This document shows positions 1 through 8,468 of a stretch of DNA of 64,000 nt, piece by piece. The DNA is taken from the NCBI GenBank assembly GCA_023431185.1, contig JAEYXS010000046.1, positions 1 through 64,000 on the forward strand. Reading direction: 5' to 3'. The translations under genes and the position numbers were made by a program. The notes below the pieces were generated by a model that was not told the DNA's origin, did not search any database, and worked only from the letters and a program-made list of their open reading frames with translations. Numbering within the stretch: the stretch's first letter is position 1; each line of letters begins with the position of its first letter. This stretch comes from Verrucomicrobiota bacterium. GTDB lineage: Bacteria > Verrucomicrobiota > Verrucomicrobiia > Limisphaerales > JAEYXS01.

Positions 1-27
1 GAGCAAACGGACGACGGCTTCTTTCGT

Positions 28-143
28 CCTTCTCCCCTCGGAGGGGAGAAGGATTGAGGATGAGGGGTGCCCCCATTCTTTAAGAGTAATGCTTGCAAAC
101 TAATCCCGGCACCCCTCACCCCGGCCCGCTCCCCTCCGAGGGG
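28..143. repeat. Facing pair of GGGGAG-type palindromic repeats
   Basis: Two palindromic elements point at each other. The first (28-52) is a perfect inverted repeat with 12-base arms CCTTCTCCCCTC/GAGGGGAGAAGG around one base, followed by GATGAGGGG. The second (about 111-143) runs the other way, CCCTCACCCCGGCCC followed by CCCCTC-c-GAGGGG (131-143). The same theme recurs near 7141, 14933 and 35197, so this is a dispersed REP-like family. The pair lies downstream of the operon ending at 194 and might help end its transcription, but no T-run was seen. Confidence 0.7.
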
Positions 144-193
144 CGAGGAAGCCTGCTCCCGTGCTTTATCGCTATCAAAGTTCATTACAAACT

Positions 194-634
194 CTAGACC
201 ACCGCGTAATTCTCTTTCCGCTCACTCCGCGGCTTCAGTCCATCGCGTGGACGATCTGCGGGGCTCATCTCCACAGAAGCGACGCCGATGCCCAGAAGTT
301 CATCCCGCAGCCGCTGTTGCTCCCGCACCATCTGCATGACTTCTGGGACAGCTTCCACCGGTTGCTGCTGCTGCGCCATTTGTCTGGCCGACTCCGTCGT
401 ACTCCCGCTGCTAAGGTTCAAGATCAACGCCACCAGCCACACCGTCGCCATGCCGCCCCACAACTTGCGCGGTGCCACGAACAGCTCCTCCCAGAGCGTG
501 GCCCAGAAACCCGGCTCTGATTCCGCCTGCCTCACCGCTTCCTGCGCGGCGGACAAGATCTCTGCCCGCCATTCGGCGGGCAGGCCGCGCAACGGCTGGC
601 GTTGCAATTGTGATTCAAAATCGTCCGGTTTCAT
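194..634 (-). CDS. Membrane anti-sigma-like protein, partner of the ECF sigma factor
   Basis: A 146-residue protein with one predicted membrane helix at about residues 58-74, an N-terminal half that would be cytoplasmic (residues 1-50) and a polar, glutamine-rich C-terminal half. Its start codon directly follows the stop codon of the upstream ECF sigma gene, the usual arrangement for a sigma factor and its membrane-bound antagonist. No HxxxCxxC zinc anti-sigma motif is present, so the anti-sigma role is inferred from position and topology only. Genes like it are common after ECF sigma genes in Verrucomicrobiota. It could also be an unrelated membrane protein translated together with the sigma factor. 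Confidence 0.75.
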   Translation of the reverse strand: MKPDDFESQLQRQPLRGLPAEWRAEILSAAQEAVRQAESEPGFWATLWEELFVAPRKLWGGMATVWLVALILNLSSGSTTESARQMAQQQQPVEAVPEVMQMVREQQRLRDELLGIGVASVEMSPADRPRDGLKPRSERKENYAVV

Positions 635-1153
635 TTACTTGATCTCGTCATAGAGTGGACGCAAGCGCGCCCGAAGTTTGTCTAATCCGTAGCGATATCG
701 GCTGGCCGCCGTGTTCGGCGACAGCTCCAAAGCCCTCGCGATCCCCTCAAAGGTCATCCCCTCCCACAGCTTCAGATGCACCACGGCACGCTGTTCCACG
801 GGCAATTCGCCGAGGGCCAGCAAGAGTTCTTTGCGAAAGGCGTTCGTATCCGGGTCGGCGGCATCTTGGAACAGTCCCGCTGAGGCTTCCGTCAGTTCCT
901 CAACCGTGCGGCCTTTGCTGGCATTGCGACGGATGAGGTCGATGGCTTGATTGTGCGCGAGCCGGAGAAGAAAGGCTTTTTCATCGCGCAGCCCCTTAAG
1001 AAGCGAAGGTTGCCGGGCGAGCTTGATGAAGAGCTCTTGGAGGATATCCTTCGTATCCGCCTCGCTCCGCGTGAAGTTCAGGAGGAAGGCATGCAACGTC
1101 CGGGCGTGCTCATCGTATAGCCCCTCGATGCGTTGCAGATCCGTCATGCTCAC
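635..1153 (-). CDS. ECF-type RNA polymerase sigma factor
   Basis: A 172-residue sigma-70 family protein with only regions 2 and 4, the layout of extracytoplasmic-function sigma factors. Region 2 covers about residues 10-75 (DILQELFIKLARQ binds core polymerase; the following LLRLAHNQAIDLIRR belongs to the promoter-melting part). Region 4 covers about residues 110-165 and holds the helix-turn-helix recognising the -35 box (TFEGIARALELSPNTAASR). It directs polymerase to a small set of promoters. It sits 50 bases after the rhomboid protease gene and directly before its presumed membrane antagonist, which suggests control by regulated release from the membrane. Target promoters were not identified. 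Confidence 0.93.
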   Translation of the reverse strand: MSMTDLQRIEGLYDEHARTLHAFLLNFTRSEADTKDILQELFIKLARQPSLLKGLRDEKAFLLRLAHNQAIDLIRRNASKGRTVEELTEASAGLFQDAADPDTNAFRKELLLALGELPVEQRAVVHLKLWEGMTFEGIARALELSPNTAASRYRYGLDKLRARLRPLYDEIK

Positions 1154-1202
1154 CTAGCAGACGTTCATACCCGGAAAATTTGTCTGCGGACAGAAGGGAT
1201 TT

Positions 1203-1883
1203 TCAAGGATACGGCAACGGCGGCGGTGACATGGGCGGTGGCGGCATGTATTGGCGCAGACGCAACCAGGTATAGAGGATGCCCCAGATGATGCCGCCCA
1301 AATGCCCGGCATGAGCGATGCCGTCTGGTATCACTCCCGTCATGCCCACCACGGAGAACGCGATGCTGACCAGCAGCATGGTCCGCGCGGTCATGGCCAC
1401 CGGGATGACGAAGAAGATCAGCACGCGCAGGCGTTGACGCGGAAAGAGTGTCGCGAAGACACCCACCAAGGCACAGGCTCCGGCGGAGGCACCCAGGATC
1501 GCGCTGTTAAATTCCTCAGGCCAATACCACTTGATGCCCATCTCAAGCAGACCGCCAGCGACGCCGCCCAGCCAATAGGCCACCAGCAAGCGGAGTTTGC
1601 CGATATGCTCCTCCAACGCCCGGCCCAAAACATGGATAAGCAGGCAATTGATCAGGAGGTGGATCGGCCCGCCGTGCAAGACCTGAAAGGTCAGCAACTG
1701 CCACCAGTGTCCCTCCCTGAGTCCCGGCAGACTCAGCGCCCAGGTGTAAGTGAACTCCTTCTCCGCATCGTCCAGCCAGATCTGGACGATGAACATCAGG
1801 ATGTTCAGGCACACGATGCGTCCCGTGACGGTCTCATACCACCGCGGCGGACGCGGAGCGTAATAATAGACGGGCTCATCCAT
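1203..1883 (-). CDS. Rhomboid-family intramembrane serine protease
   Basis: A membrane protein of about 226 residues with six hydrophobic segments, ending in a proline-rich tail. The GASAGACAL motif carries the nucleophile serine (GxSxG, about residue 134) and AHAGHLGG carries the partner histidine (about residue 191). PIHLLIN contains the His and Asn that line the oxyanion pocket in GlpG-type rhomboids. These enzymes cut substrates inside the membrane. The ATG at 1883 was preferred; a TTG at 1898, two bases after the upstream stop codon, would add five residues. With the M3 peptidase upstream and the sigma/anti-sigma pair downstream, a role in signal proteolysis is attractive but unproven. 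Confidence 0.92.
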   Translation of the reverse strand: MDEPVYYYAPRPPRWYETVTGRIVCLNILMFIVQIWLDDAEKEFTYTWALSLPGLREGHWWQLLTFQVLHGGPIHLLINCLLIHVLGRALEEHIGKLRLLVAYWLGGVAGGLLEMGIKWYWPEEFNSAILGASAGACALVGVFATLFPRQRLRVLIFFVIPVAMTARTMLLVSIAFSVVGMTGVIPDGIAHAGHLGGIIWGILYTWLRLRQYMPPPPMSPPPLPYP

Positions 1884-1900
1884 GGCGTCTGACGGCAAGC

Positions 1901-3631
1901 CTAACTCGTCGTCGCCAGCTCATCCGTCACGAGCTTCACCAGCGGCTTCACGGTCGGCCCATCGAATTGGAACCGGCAACCGGCTGCGTTGAACAGTTCC
2001 GGCAACGGCCGTGAACCGCCGAGCGCCAGCGCGTCCTGATAATCCTTCAGCGCCTTGGCTTTGTCCTTCTTCGAGTTCGCCCACACTTGCAACGCGCCCA
2101 ACTGTGCGATGCCGTACTCCACGTAGTAGAAGGGATAGAGGAAGATGTGCAACTGCCGGTGCCACATATACCCGCGCGCCTCTTCGTAAACGCTCCAGTC
2201 CGTAGAGCCGCCGAAGCGGTCCATCAGCGCGAGCCAGGCAGCCTTCCGCTCCGCACGCGTGTGGCCCGGATGCGTGTAGATCCAGTGCTGGAAGGCATCC
2301 ACCGTGGCGATCCACGGGAAGATGCCGATGATGCCTTCCAGATGCGTGCGGCGGGCGCGGTTCGCATCATTCTGATTGTAGAACGCCTCGATGAATTCAT
2401 TGCCGAGCAATTCCATGCTCATGGAAGCAACTTCGCAGAACTCGATGGGTGCGTGGCGATATGGATAGATATCCTGCTCGCGCGTAGCGAGTGCGTGAAA
2501 GGCGTGCCCCGCCTCATGCAACATGGTCTCCACGTCGCGTTGCACGCCCACGGCGTTCATGAAGATGAACGGCAGCCGCGCTTCGTTCAGCGTGGATTGA
2601 TAACCGCCCGGCGCCTTGCCCTTGCGGTTGTCGAGATCCAGCAGCTTGAGATCGCGCATCTGCTTGAAACCCGCCGCGAGCCCGGCATCGATCTTATCGA
2701 AGATCTCCTGCGTCCTGGCCACCATCTGACCGACGTTCTCAAACGGACGCAACGGCGGCCGGTTGAACGGATCCACCGACAGATCCCACGGGCGCAATTG
2801 CTCCACCCCGAGCTGCTTCTTCCGCTCCGCCTGCAACTGCTTCAACACGGGGATAAAGTAGTCCTCAATGGCCTGGTGGAACTTACCGCAATCCTCCGGC
2901 GTGTAATCAAAACGCTCACGCAGCTTGAAGGCGTAGTCGCGGTAGTTCGTGAAGCCCGCGTTCTTCGCGATCTGCTCGCGCAACTTGATCAGGCCATCGA
3001 AAAGTTCCTCCACTTTATCCACCTCCTGCAAGCGGCGCTTGGCGATCATCTCCCACGCCTCTTGGCGCAAGTTGCGATCCGGCTCCTCCAGGTAGCGGCC
3101 CATCTGGGTGAGCGTTTTTTCCTCGCCCTTGTAGGTCACCATCAGGCTGCCCATGAGCTTCTGGTATTGCTGGCCGAGCTTTGCCTCTTCTGTCTCCAAT
3201 GCCACGTTTTCCTCACGATAAAGCGCCACATGATTCTGGATGCTGCGATCAAACACGGCGAAACGCGTCTGGTCTAATTGCTTCCGGAGCGGGCTGGCCA
3301 GATACATTTTTTCCAGCTTGAAGTGCCGGGGCTTCAGTTCCGGCTCGATCTTCTCCACGTAATGCAGGTAGGCGGCTTCCGCTTCTTTGCTCTCCGTATG
3401 GCAGGACATGGCGATGTAGCGGCGGGAAGATTCCTCATCTAGCGCCGCACTAAGTTCGCCCCAATTCAGCAACCAGCGTTCAAAATCAGCCACGCTAACA
3501 CATTGGCCGGCTTCAACTTCCAATCGGTCGAAGAGCGGACGGAGCTGATCCCAGTCACCGAGGTTGATCTGTTCCGGCACGAAACGGCGCGGACGATACG
3601 GTGGCAATGTCCCAAACGGCAGCAAGTTCAT
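1901..3631 (-). CDS. M3-family oligoendopeptidase (PepF-like)
   Basis: A 576-residue zinc metallopeptidase. HEAGH (residues 372-376) gives the two zinc-binding histidines and the catalytic glutamate, and EFCEVASMSME about 25 residues later gives the third zinc ligand. Length and layout match the M3 oligoendopeptidase family, which cuts short cytoplasmic peptides. No signal peptide is visible, so it should be cytosolic. It is the first gene of a tight minus-strand operon (two to 17 bases before the rhomboid start). The ATG start at 3631 is followed by a normal N-terminus. Its upstream region faces the response regulator at 3768, so the two probably use divergent promoters in the 137-base gap. 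Confidence 0.95.
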   Translation of the reverse strand: MNLLPFGTLPPYRPRRFVPEQINLGDWDQLRPLFDRLEVEAGQCVSVADFERWLLNWGELSAALDEESSRRYIAMSCHTESKEAEAAYLHYVEKIEPELKPRHFKLEKMYLASPLRKQLDQTRFAVFDRSIQNHVALYREENVALETEEAKLGQQYQKLMGSLMVTYKGEEKTLTQMGRYLEEPDRNLRQEAWEMIAKRRLQEVDKVEELFDGLIKLREQIAKNAGFTNYRDYAFKLRERFDYTPEDCGKFHQAIEDYFIPVLKQLQAERKKQLGVEQLRPWDLSVDPFNRPPLRPFENVGQMVARTQEIFDKIDAGLAAGFKQMRDLKLLDLDNRKGKAPGGYQSTLNEARLPFIFMNAVGVQRDVETMLHEAGHAFHALATREQDIYPYRHAPIEFCEVASMSMELLGNEFIEAFYNQNDANRARRTHLEGIIGIFPWIATVDAFQHWIYTHPGHTRAERKAAWLALMDRFGGSTDWSVYEEARGYMWHRQLHIFLYPFYYVEYGIAQLGALQVWANSKKDKAKALKDYQDALALGGSRPLPELFNAAGCRFQFDGPTVKPLVKLVTDELATTS

Positions 3632-3767
3632 GGCGCGGAAGATAGCGCATCTCTAAAAGTTGCAAACGATATTTCCACCACCTCAACAAATCTTGCCCTA
3701 TTCCAAAAAAGAGGCTTGCCCGCTGAATCCGCCACAACGAATCATAGCCCCAAGGGTTATTATTAGC

Positions 3768-4157
3768 ATGCCACGCATACTCGTCATCGATGACAACGAC
3801 GCTTTCCGCTCCACCATTTGCCTGTGGCTGAAGCATCACGGGTATGAAGTCACCCAGGCGACCAACGGCAAGGAAGGCATGGAGATGCTGGCCAAGTCCG
3901 CACCCGATATCATCCTCACCGACATCCTCATGCCGGAGCAGGACGGGCTCGAGACCATCCAGGCCGTACGCAAGCAGCAGCCGAACCTCCGCATCGTCGC
4001 CATGTCCGGCGGCATGCTGGATGGCCGCGTGGATTTCCTGCCCATCGCCGCCAAGTTCGGTGCCGATCACGTCATGCCCAAACCTTTCAGCGGCAGTGAA
4101 CTTCTCCTCGTGCTGGAAAAGGTGCTGGCCACCAAAGAGCGCACCCCTGGGAAGTAA
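3768..4157 (+). CDS. Single-domain response regulator
   Basis: A 129-residue protein that is only a receiver domain. RILVIDDNDAF provides the acidic pocket at the N-terminus, IILTDILMP holds the phospho-acceptor aspartate (about residue 53), and the VMPKPFSG segment near residue 105 has the conserved lysine. No output domain follows, so it acts as a CheY-like diffusible switch or phosphorelay shuttle. The start was placed at the ATG at 3768, where the receiver fold begins; an upstream in-frame ATG at 3660 would add a low-quality leader. No histidine kinase is adjacent; the nearest ones are at 17.5 kb and 47 kb, so its partner is unknown. Confidence 0.93.
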   Translation: MPRILVIDDNDAFRSTICLWLKHHGYEVTQATNGKEGMEMLAKSAPDIILTDILMPEQDGLETIQAVRKQQPNLRIVAMSGGMLDGRVDFLPIAAKFGADHVMPKPFSGSELLLVLEKVLATKERTPGK

Positions 4158-4203
4158 GCGCTGAAGTTGTCTCTCCTCCATCGGGAAGCCGAACTTCGGC
4201 CAA

Positions 4204-5811
4204 CTAATCCAACATATACTTTTCCAACCACGCTTGCGGCAATGTCCCGTGACTGATCAACCAGTCATTGAACTGCTTCAACTTCCACCCGCGCCCCTCT
4301 ACAAGCCGCCGATATAACCGCGCATTCTCCAGGCGCCCCAGCCAGTAGCTCATCGGCACCGCCGGTGAACTCGTGTACCAGTTCACATCCGCCTCCGCCC
4401 GCGATTTCGTGAAGCCCAGATGCTTCTGCATGTGCTTCACCGCTTGCGCGTAGGAGTAACGCCCCGTCTGCAAGCGCAAGTCCACCAGGATGCGATGACA
4501 CCGCCACAGCGCATCGTGCAACTGCTGCACCTCCAGCCAAGGCGAACGGTCGATCTTCAAGTCCACCATCATTTGCTCGCACCACAGCGTCCACCCTTCG
4601 TAGAACACCGCGTGGGCGAACAAGCGACGCCACCTGCGCGGGTGCTGGTTCGCGATCACGAATTGCAAGTGATGCCCCGGATACGCCTCATGCGCCGAAG
4701 TCAGGCTCAGCCCGAAGTGCTGTTGACGCTCCTTCAGCTTCTCCGCCTCCGTCGTCTTCGTCACGCTCAGGTCGTTCACCCAGAAGATGCCGCGCTGCCG
4801 TTTCTCGAATGCGCCCGGAGATGAATAAGCCGCCGTGGGAAACAGATGCCGCATGAACTCCGGCACCGGCCGCACTTGCAGTTCATCCCCCACCGGAAAC
4901 GTCACCGCCTTCGCCTCGCGAAACGCTTTGGCCACGCGATCCGTCTCCGCACGATACACCCCCAACAAGTCACCGCCCGGATTCCACTCCGCCCGCGCCT
5001 TCGCCACGATCGCCTCCGCGTCCGTGCCCTTGCCGAACTTCTTGCACGCCTGTTTCAGCAACGCTCCGATGCGCTCCACCTCACCCAGTGCCAACGCCTC
5101 GATCTCACCCAGCGAATAATCCAGACCCACCTGATCCCGCACGCGCCGTTGCAGCGATTCCACCCCCACCGCGAAGGAACCCTCCGGCGCCAGCTCCCGC
5201 GAACTCACCGTATCGCGATACGACTTCACCGCCTGCTGCACACTCGCGATCAGCTCCGCATCCTTCGCACTCGCCTCATGCTTCGCCAGGAAACCCGCCA
5301 CCGCCGTGAAGAGTGAGTCCGCGCTAGCACACGTCTCCTGCATGATCTTCAACCACACCCGCTCCGGACGGATCACCACCGCCGCATCTTCCGCGAGGAA
5401 CTTCGGAGCCGCCTTCAAGACCGCGCGAATGTTCTTCGCCGCTCGCGCCGGTTCGTCATCTCCGCGCTGCAATTCATGCAGCAACAAGTTCAGCAACGTA
5501 TCCGGCGCATCCGGCGAGAGCTCATGCGATGCCGTCGCGTAATCCTCCAACTCGTTCAAGAGCTGGCTGCGCAACGCCAGCCGGTCCAGGTGCTGCTCAT
5601 TCGTCAGCTCCCGCGGATTCACGCCTTCCAGCGCCGCCAGCGTTTGCCGGCGCAGCTTCTCCGCCGCCTCGATGCTCGCGAGGTCCGCCCGATCCAGCTT
5701 CCCCTCGCCCGCTTTGAGGCCCACGTAGTTCGCATACACCGGATGCCGCTCCAACGTCGTCTCGAAGTAGCGGTCCAAGATCCCTTCAAACGCTTTGCCC
5801 GTCTGGTTCAT
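4204..5811 (-). CDS. DUF885 family protein, putative metallopeptidase
   Basis: A protein of about 535 residues with the DUF885 hallmark SAHEAYPGHHLQF, a HExxxGHH-type arrangement expected to bind zinc, and further C-terminal motifs (YEGWTLWCEQMM) typical of the family. DUF885 members are related to M32-like carboxypeptidases, but no activity has been established for most of them. ATG 5811 (MNQTGKAF) was chosen because the conserved helical domain begins right after it; ATG 5838 and GTG 5892 would add 9 and 27 residues of weak leader. It converges with the response regulator at 3768-4157. The upstream region is a long gene-free stretch. Confidence 0.9.
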   Translation of the reverse strand: MNQTGKAFEGILDRYFETTLERHPVYANYVGLKAGEGKLDRADLASIEAAEKLRRQTLAALEGVNPRELTNEQHLDRLALRSQLLNELEDYATASHELSPDAPDTLLNLLLHELQRGDDEPARAAKNIRAVLKAAPKFLAEDAAVVIRPERVWLKIMQETCASADSLFTAVAGFLAKHEASAKDAELIASVQQAVKSYRDTVSSRELAPEGSFAVGVESLQRRVRDQVGLDYSLGEIEALALGEVERIGALLKQACKKFGKGTDAEAIVAKARAEWNPGGDLLGVYRAETDRVAKAFREAKAVTFPVGDELQVRPVPEFMRHLFPTAAYSSPGAFEKRQRGIFWVNDLSVTKTTEAEKLKERQQHFGLSLTSAHEAYPGHHLQFVIANQHPRRWRRLFAHAVFYEGWTLWCEQMMVDLKIDRSPWLEVQQLHDALWRCHRILVDLRLQTGRYSYAQAVKHMQKHLGFTKSRAEADVNWYTSSPAVPMSYWLGRLENARLYRRLVEGRGWKLKQFNDWLISHGTLPQAWLEKYMLD

Positions 5812-5907
5812 GCGTCCCAAGGTAATCCGATAACCCATGACGACAAGCGGGATAATGCTTCGTAGCAGCCGACGTGAGGAGGCTCTAATCACCTCTTTCT
5901 ATGTCGG

Positions 5908-5945
5908 AAGTTGGAAGTTATGGCTAGCCGGTGCAACCGGTGTTC
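5908..5945. repeat. Copy of the GCCGGTGCAACCGGC intergenic repeat
   Basis: GAAGTTGGAAGTTATGG followed by a GCCGGT-GCA-ACCGG core (5927-5940). The same lead-in and core recur at 26701-26742, 27445-27516 and 10535-10580. This copy is compact and has no insertion in the loop. Confidence 0.7.
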
Positions 5946-6305
5946 GATGTTTCCCATAAGTCCTATCCGACCTATAAGACCCATTTTCCCTCTCTCGACG
6001 TTGAGCGTTTTCCCAACTCCCCCTTTTTTCATTCTCCCTTCTTAATTCTAAATTCATTCGTCCCCCGAAGCCTGCCTTCCCGTCCGATCCGTTCAGTGTG
6101 ACACTCCGCGATAGCATCCTGTCCTGCGGCACTCTAGCCACCAGTCCACACCTCCCAGACCAAACCCTCGCCAGCCACTTCTCTTAACCATTAAAACGAA
6201 CCAAGATTCACATTTCCCTCTCTTCTATTTGGAATGGAGGAGAGGGCCAGGGAGAGGAGGTGCTTACACACTCCCTTTCCCTAATCTGTGTTTATCTGTG
6301 TCCAT

Positions 6306-6327
6306 TTCACCCCGGCTACAGTCGGGG
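6306..6327. repeat. Short hairpin element TTCACCCCG...AGTCGGGG
   Basis: A 22-base element starting TTCACCCCG, loop GCTAC, ending AGTCGGGG, with arms CCCCG/CGGGG. It begins and ends with the same bases as the 25-base insertion at 27378-27402, so it appears to be a stand-alone member of that family. Confidence 0.6.
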
Positions 6328-6580
6328 CTGTGGTTAAACAGAGGAACTATGTCAAAGAGCAATGAAACCACCCGACCCCTGTTGATGTATCTGGCCTATG
6401 GCTCCTCCTCACAGGGAGGCCAGACTCTGGCGCTGTCCTGAACCCGGCTGGTTCCGCAGTGAGTACTTTGAGATTCCCCGGTGGGTCATACAATCCTACG
6501 CCCACTGACGTCCCGTTCCCCCTCCAGCTTACGAGCCCCGATCCAACACCCGACACACCCACAGATCCTAAACCCGGTAG

Positions 6581-6600
6581 GGCGGAGCTGCCGCTCCGCC
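6581..6600. repeat. Perfect palindrome GGCGGAGC-TGCC-GCTCCGCC
   Basis: Eight-base perfect arms around a four-base loop, in gene-free DNA. It resembles in style the CGAGGCGGC...GCCGCCTCG hairpins at 26662-26681 and 27409-27428, but differs in sequence. There is no T-run on either side, so a terminator role is unlikely. Confidence 0.55.
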
Positions 6601-7135
6601 GTAACTCTTTTCGCAACTGCGCTACCGAATTTGAAACAGCGGACTCGATTGCTAATAAAGCTCTCATGTCCCCGTTCCCATGATTCCATAAGGACTCGTC
6701 ACCTCTCTGCCAACGCAGGACACATCGACGCATTCAACGCATCGCTATGCTTAGTGACTTGGGATTTTTTCGCCCTTACCCTTTCCCGATCTGAAACTTC
6801 AGACCAGAAACCTGAGACCGAGCTTTCCCGTCCTTTACCAGCAGCGAGCTGCCAGCACTCAACTTAATCGCACAAAACCGTCAAACTTTCCATCACTTTT
6901 CGCTAAAATTTTTATGGAAATCCGAACCGATTCATCCCCAAGAACTTCCAGAAAAAACAGCTTATGTAAGTCGCGTTTTCAGCTCCCTTTTTCAACCGTC
7001 CCATCGGCTCTCCCGTTCGAGTATTTCGCGCTTTTCGCGGTCAACGCACTGCTTTCCCTCTAGAGCCTGTCATGAACTTGTGGCCAACAAATCAGCCGCA
7101 AATCAGGTGTTTGCTGGCGCTGTTGACGCGGCAAA

Positions 7136-7180
7136 TGTTCCCCCTCTCCCCAAGGGAGAGGGGCGGGGTGAGGGAGAAGG
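7136..7180. repeat. GGGAGAGGG palindromic repeat
   Basis: Perfect inverted repeat CCCCTCTCCC-caa-GGGAGAGGGG at 7141-7163 followed by CGGGGTGAGGGAGAAGG. It is almost identical over more than 40 bases to the copy at 35191-35234, in the same orientation, which marks it as a dispersed intergenic repeat. Confidence 0.75.
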
Positions 7181-7365
7181 TGACGTTCATAAGCAAATCC
7201 AGCCCCCCTTCGCCACAAAAGCACACGGTCCCTTGTTCACGCAACTCGCATTATCGTGGCTAGGGCCCAGCTTCACCCGCTTTTGATCACACCCCCAAGT
7301 CCCACCATCGTTTATCACCATTGACACCCCAGCCCCCGTCGCTGAACTTTATCCCTCAGCCCGTT

Positions 7366-7794
7366 ATGCACATCATCCGGAGATTCCTCATCCTTGCCGT
7401 TGTTTTGGTGCTCTTGATCATGGGTGCTCTCCTCCTCCTTATCCAGCCCGGCGGCAGTGGCGTCCTCGCCTCGCTACGCCTGCCGGATGGCTCCGAGTAC
7501 ATGGTCACCCAGCGCTGCAATTGGAGTCCCGAACCTTACACCGTCGCGTTCTACATGCGCTCACCCGGAGGACCATGGGGCTGGTGTTACATCGACCACC
7601 AAGCCATGCGGTGGCGCAACGTCACCATGAAACACGACCCCAATACCGATGTCATCACCATCACTGAGAATGGCACCTGGCGGGCCTCACTGAACCGGCA
7701 ACGCAGCACCTTCGCCCTCGGCGAAGTCGCCCCAAAACGGGAACTCCCCGCACCGCAATCACAACGGGAACCAGAGTTCCCCTTTCCACCCTGA
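7366..7794 (+). CDS. Membrane-anchored hypothetical protein
   Basis: A 142-residue protein with a strong hydrophobic segment at about residues 5-25 (a membrane anchor or uncleaved signal), then a compact domain rich in aromatic residues and ending in a proline-rich tail. No known family was recognised. The ATG at 7366 was chosen because the basic residues just before the hydrophobic stretch make a normal anchor; a TTG at 7321 would add 15 residues. The charged domain should lie outside the cytoplasm. The gene stands alone between the gene desert and another small exported protein. Confidence 0.6.
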   Translation: MHIIRRFLILAVVLVLLIMGALLLLIQPGGSGVLASLRLPDGSEYMVTQRCNWSPEPYTVAFYMRSPGGPWGWCYIDHQAMRWRNVTMKHDPNTDVITITENGTWRASLNRQRSTFALGEVAPKRELPAPQSQREPEFPFPP

Positions 7795-7919
7795 GAGTTC
7801 AGGGATTACTACGTGAGCCAACCACGCACGGAATCGAACGGCCATCGAGCACCGAATCGGGCCGTTTCCTCTTGGCGCAAACGGCTCCCTGAGTTCTATT
7901 TGTCAGGCAGATCATACAT

Positions 7920-8291
7920 GTGAAAACTCGCACCTCAGCCATTGCTGTTGCGGTCCTTTCGACCCTGCTGGTCCTGTCAGGGTGGCGTCATTTTCAACAG
8001 CACCGACAGATCCAAACAGCAGCTTTTCTGACCCATCACTGCTGGTTGACCCAAACGCTCTACATCGACGAAAAGCCCGACTCCAAGGCACTCGCTCTGC
8101 GCCTGGATTTCTTAATTCAAGCGTACGAGTATCGCAGTCGGGTTTTAGATGGGTCGCCCTTGGCGGCAGACGTTGAGCGGGATTATCAGCGCACCCTTAC
8201 AAACGCTGTTGCACTATTCCGTCGGACAGCCACCAATGACTTGGGAGCTGACCCGAAAGTTTGGTTGAAACATTATGGCCTTGGACAGTAA
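7920..8291 (+). CDS. Small exported hypothetical protein
   Basis: A 123-residue protein starting at a GTG, with a hydrophobic N-terminal segment at about residues 6-22 that looks like a signal peptide or anchor. The rest is a soluble, mainly helical domain of unknown family with two short conserved-looking patches (TQTLYIDEKPDSK and DPKVWLKHYGLGQ). The adjacent ATG at 7918 is followed directly by a stop, which leaves GTG 7920 as the likely start. Confidence is limited because there is no family match and no operon partner. Confidence 0.5.
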   Translation: MKTRTSAIAVAVLSTLLVLSGWRHFQQHRQIQTAAFLTHHCWLTQTLYIDEKPDSKALALRLDFLIQAYEYRSRVLDGSPLAADVERDYQRTLTNAVALFRRTATNDLGADPKVWLKHYGLGQ

Positions 8292-8468
8292 TAAGCCACC
8301 GACCACGGCTTTGAACATATGTCTTAGCCCACGATGAAACTCCGCCCATCCCTCACGAACCTTTCCTTGCCAAAAACTCCCGCGCCTATCTTAATTCCGT
8401 GCAAGGACAATACTCGCTGAACCGGTCACACGCATGACTCACAAACCACTACCACCTGCTTCAGCTCC

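Larger units (their letters stand above)
5812..7365. other. Gene-poor intergenic region with short palindromes
   Basis: About 1.5 kb without a credible gene. Open frames here have no recognisable domains, atypical composition and no ribosome binding sites. What can be seen is repeat matter: a GCCGGTGCAACCGG core at 5927-5940, ACCCCG...CGGGG at 6306-6327, GGCGGAGC-TGCC-GCTCCGCC at 6581-6600, and the CCCCTCTCCC palindrome at 7141-7163. The stretch looks like a landing ground for dispersed repeats or eroded sequence. Confidence 0.6.

Noticed and set aside
6347..6733. Minus-strand open frame of 128 codons in the gene desert
   Set aside because: Serine-glycine-rich low-complexity text overlapping repeat palindromes; no protein-like pattern.
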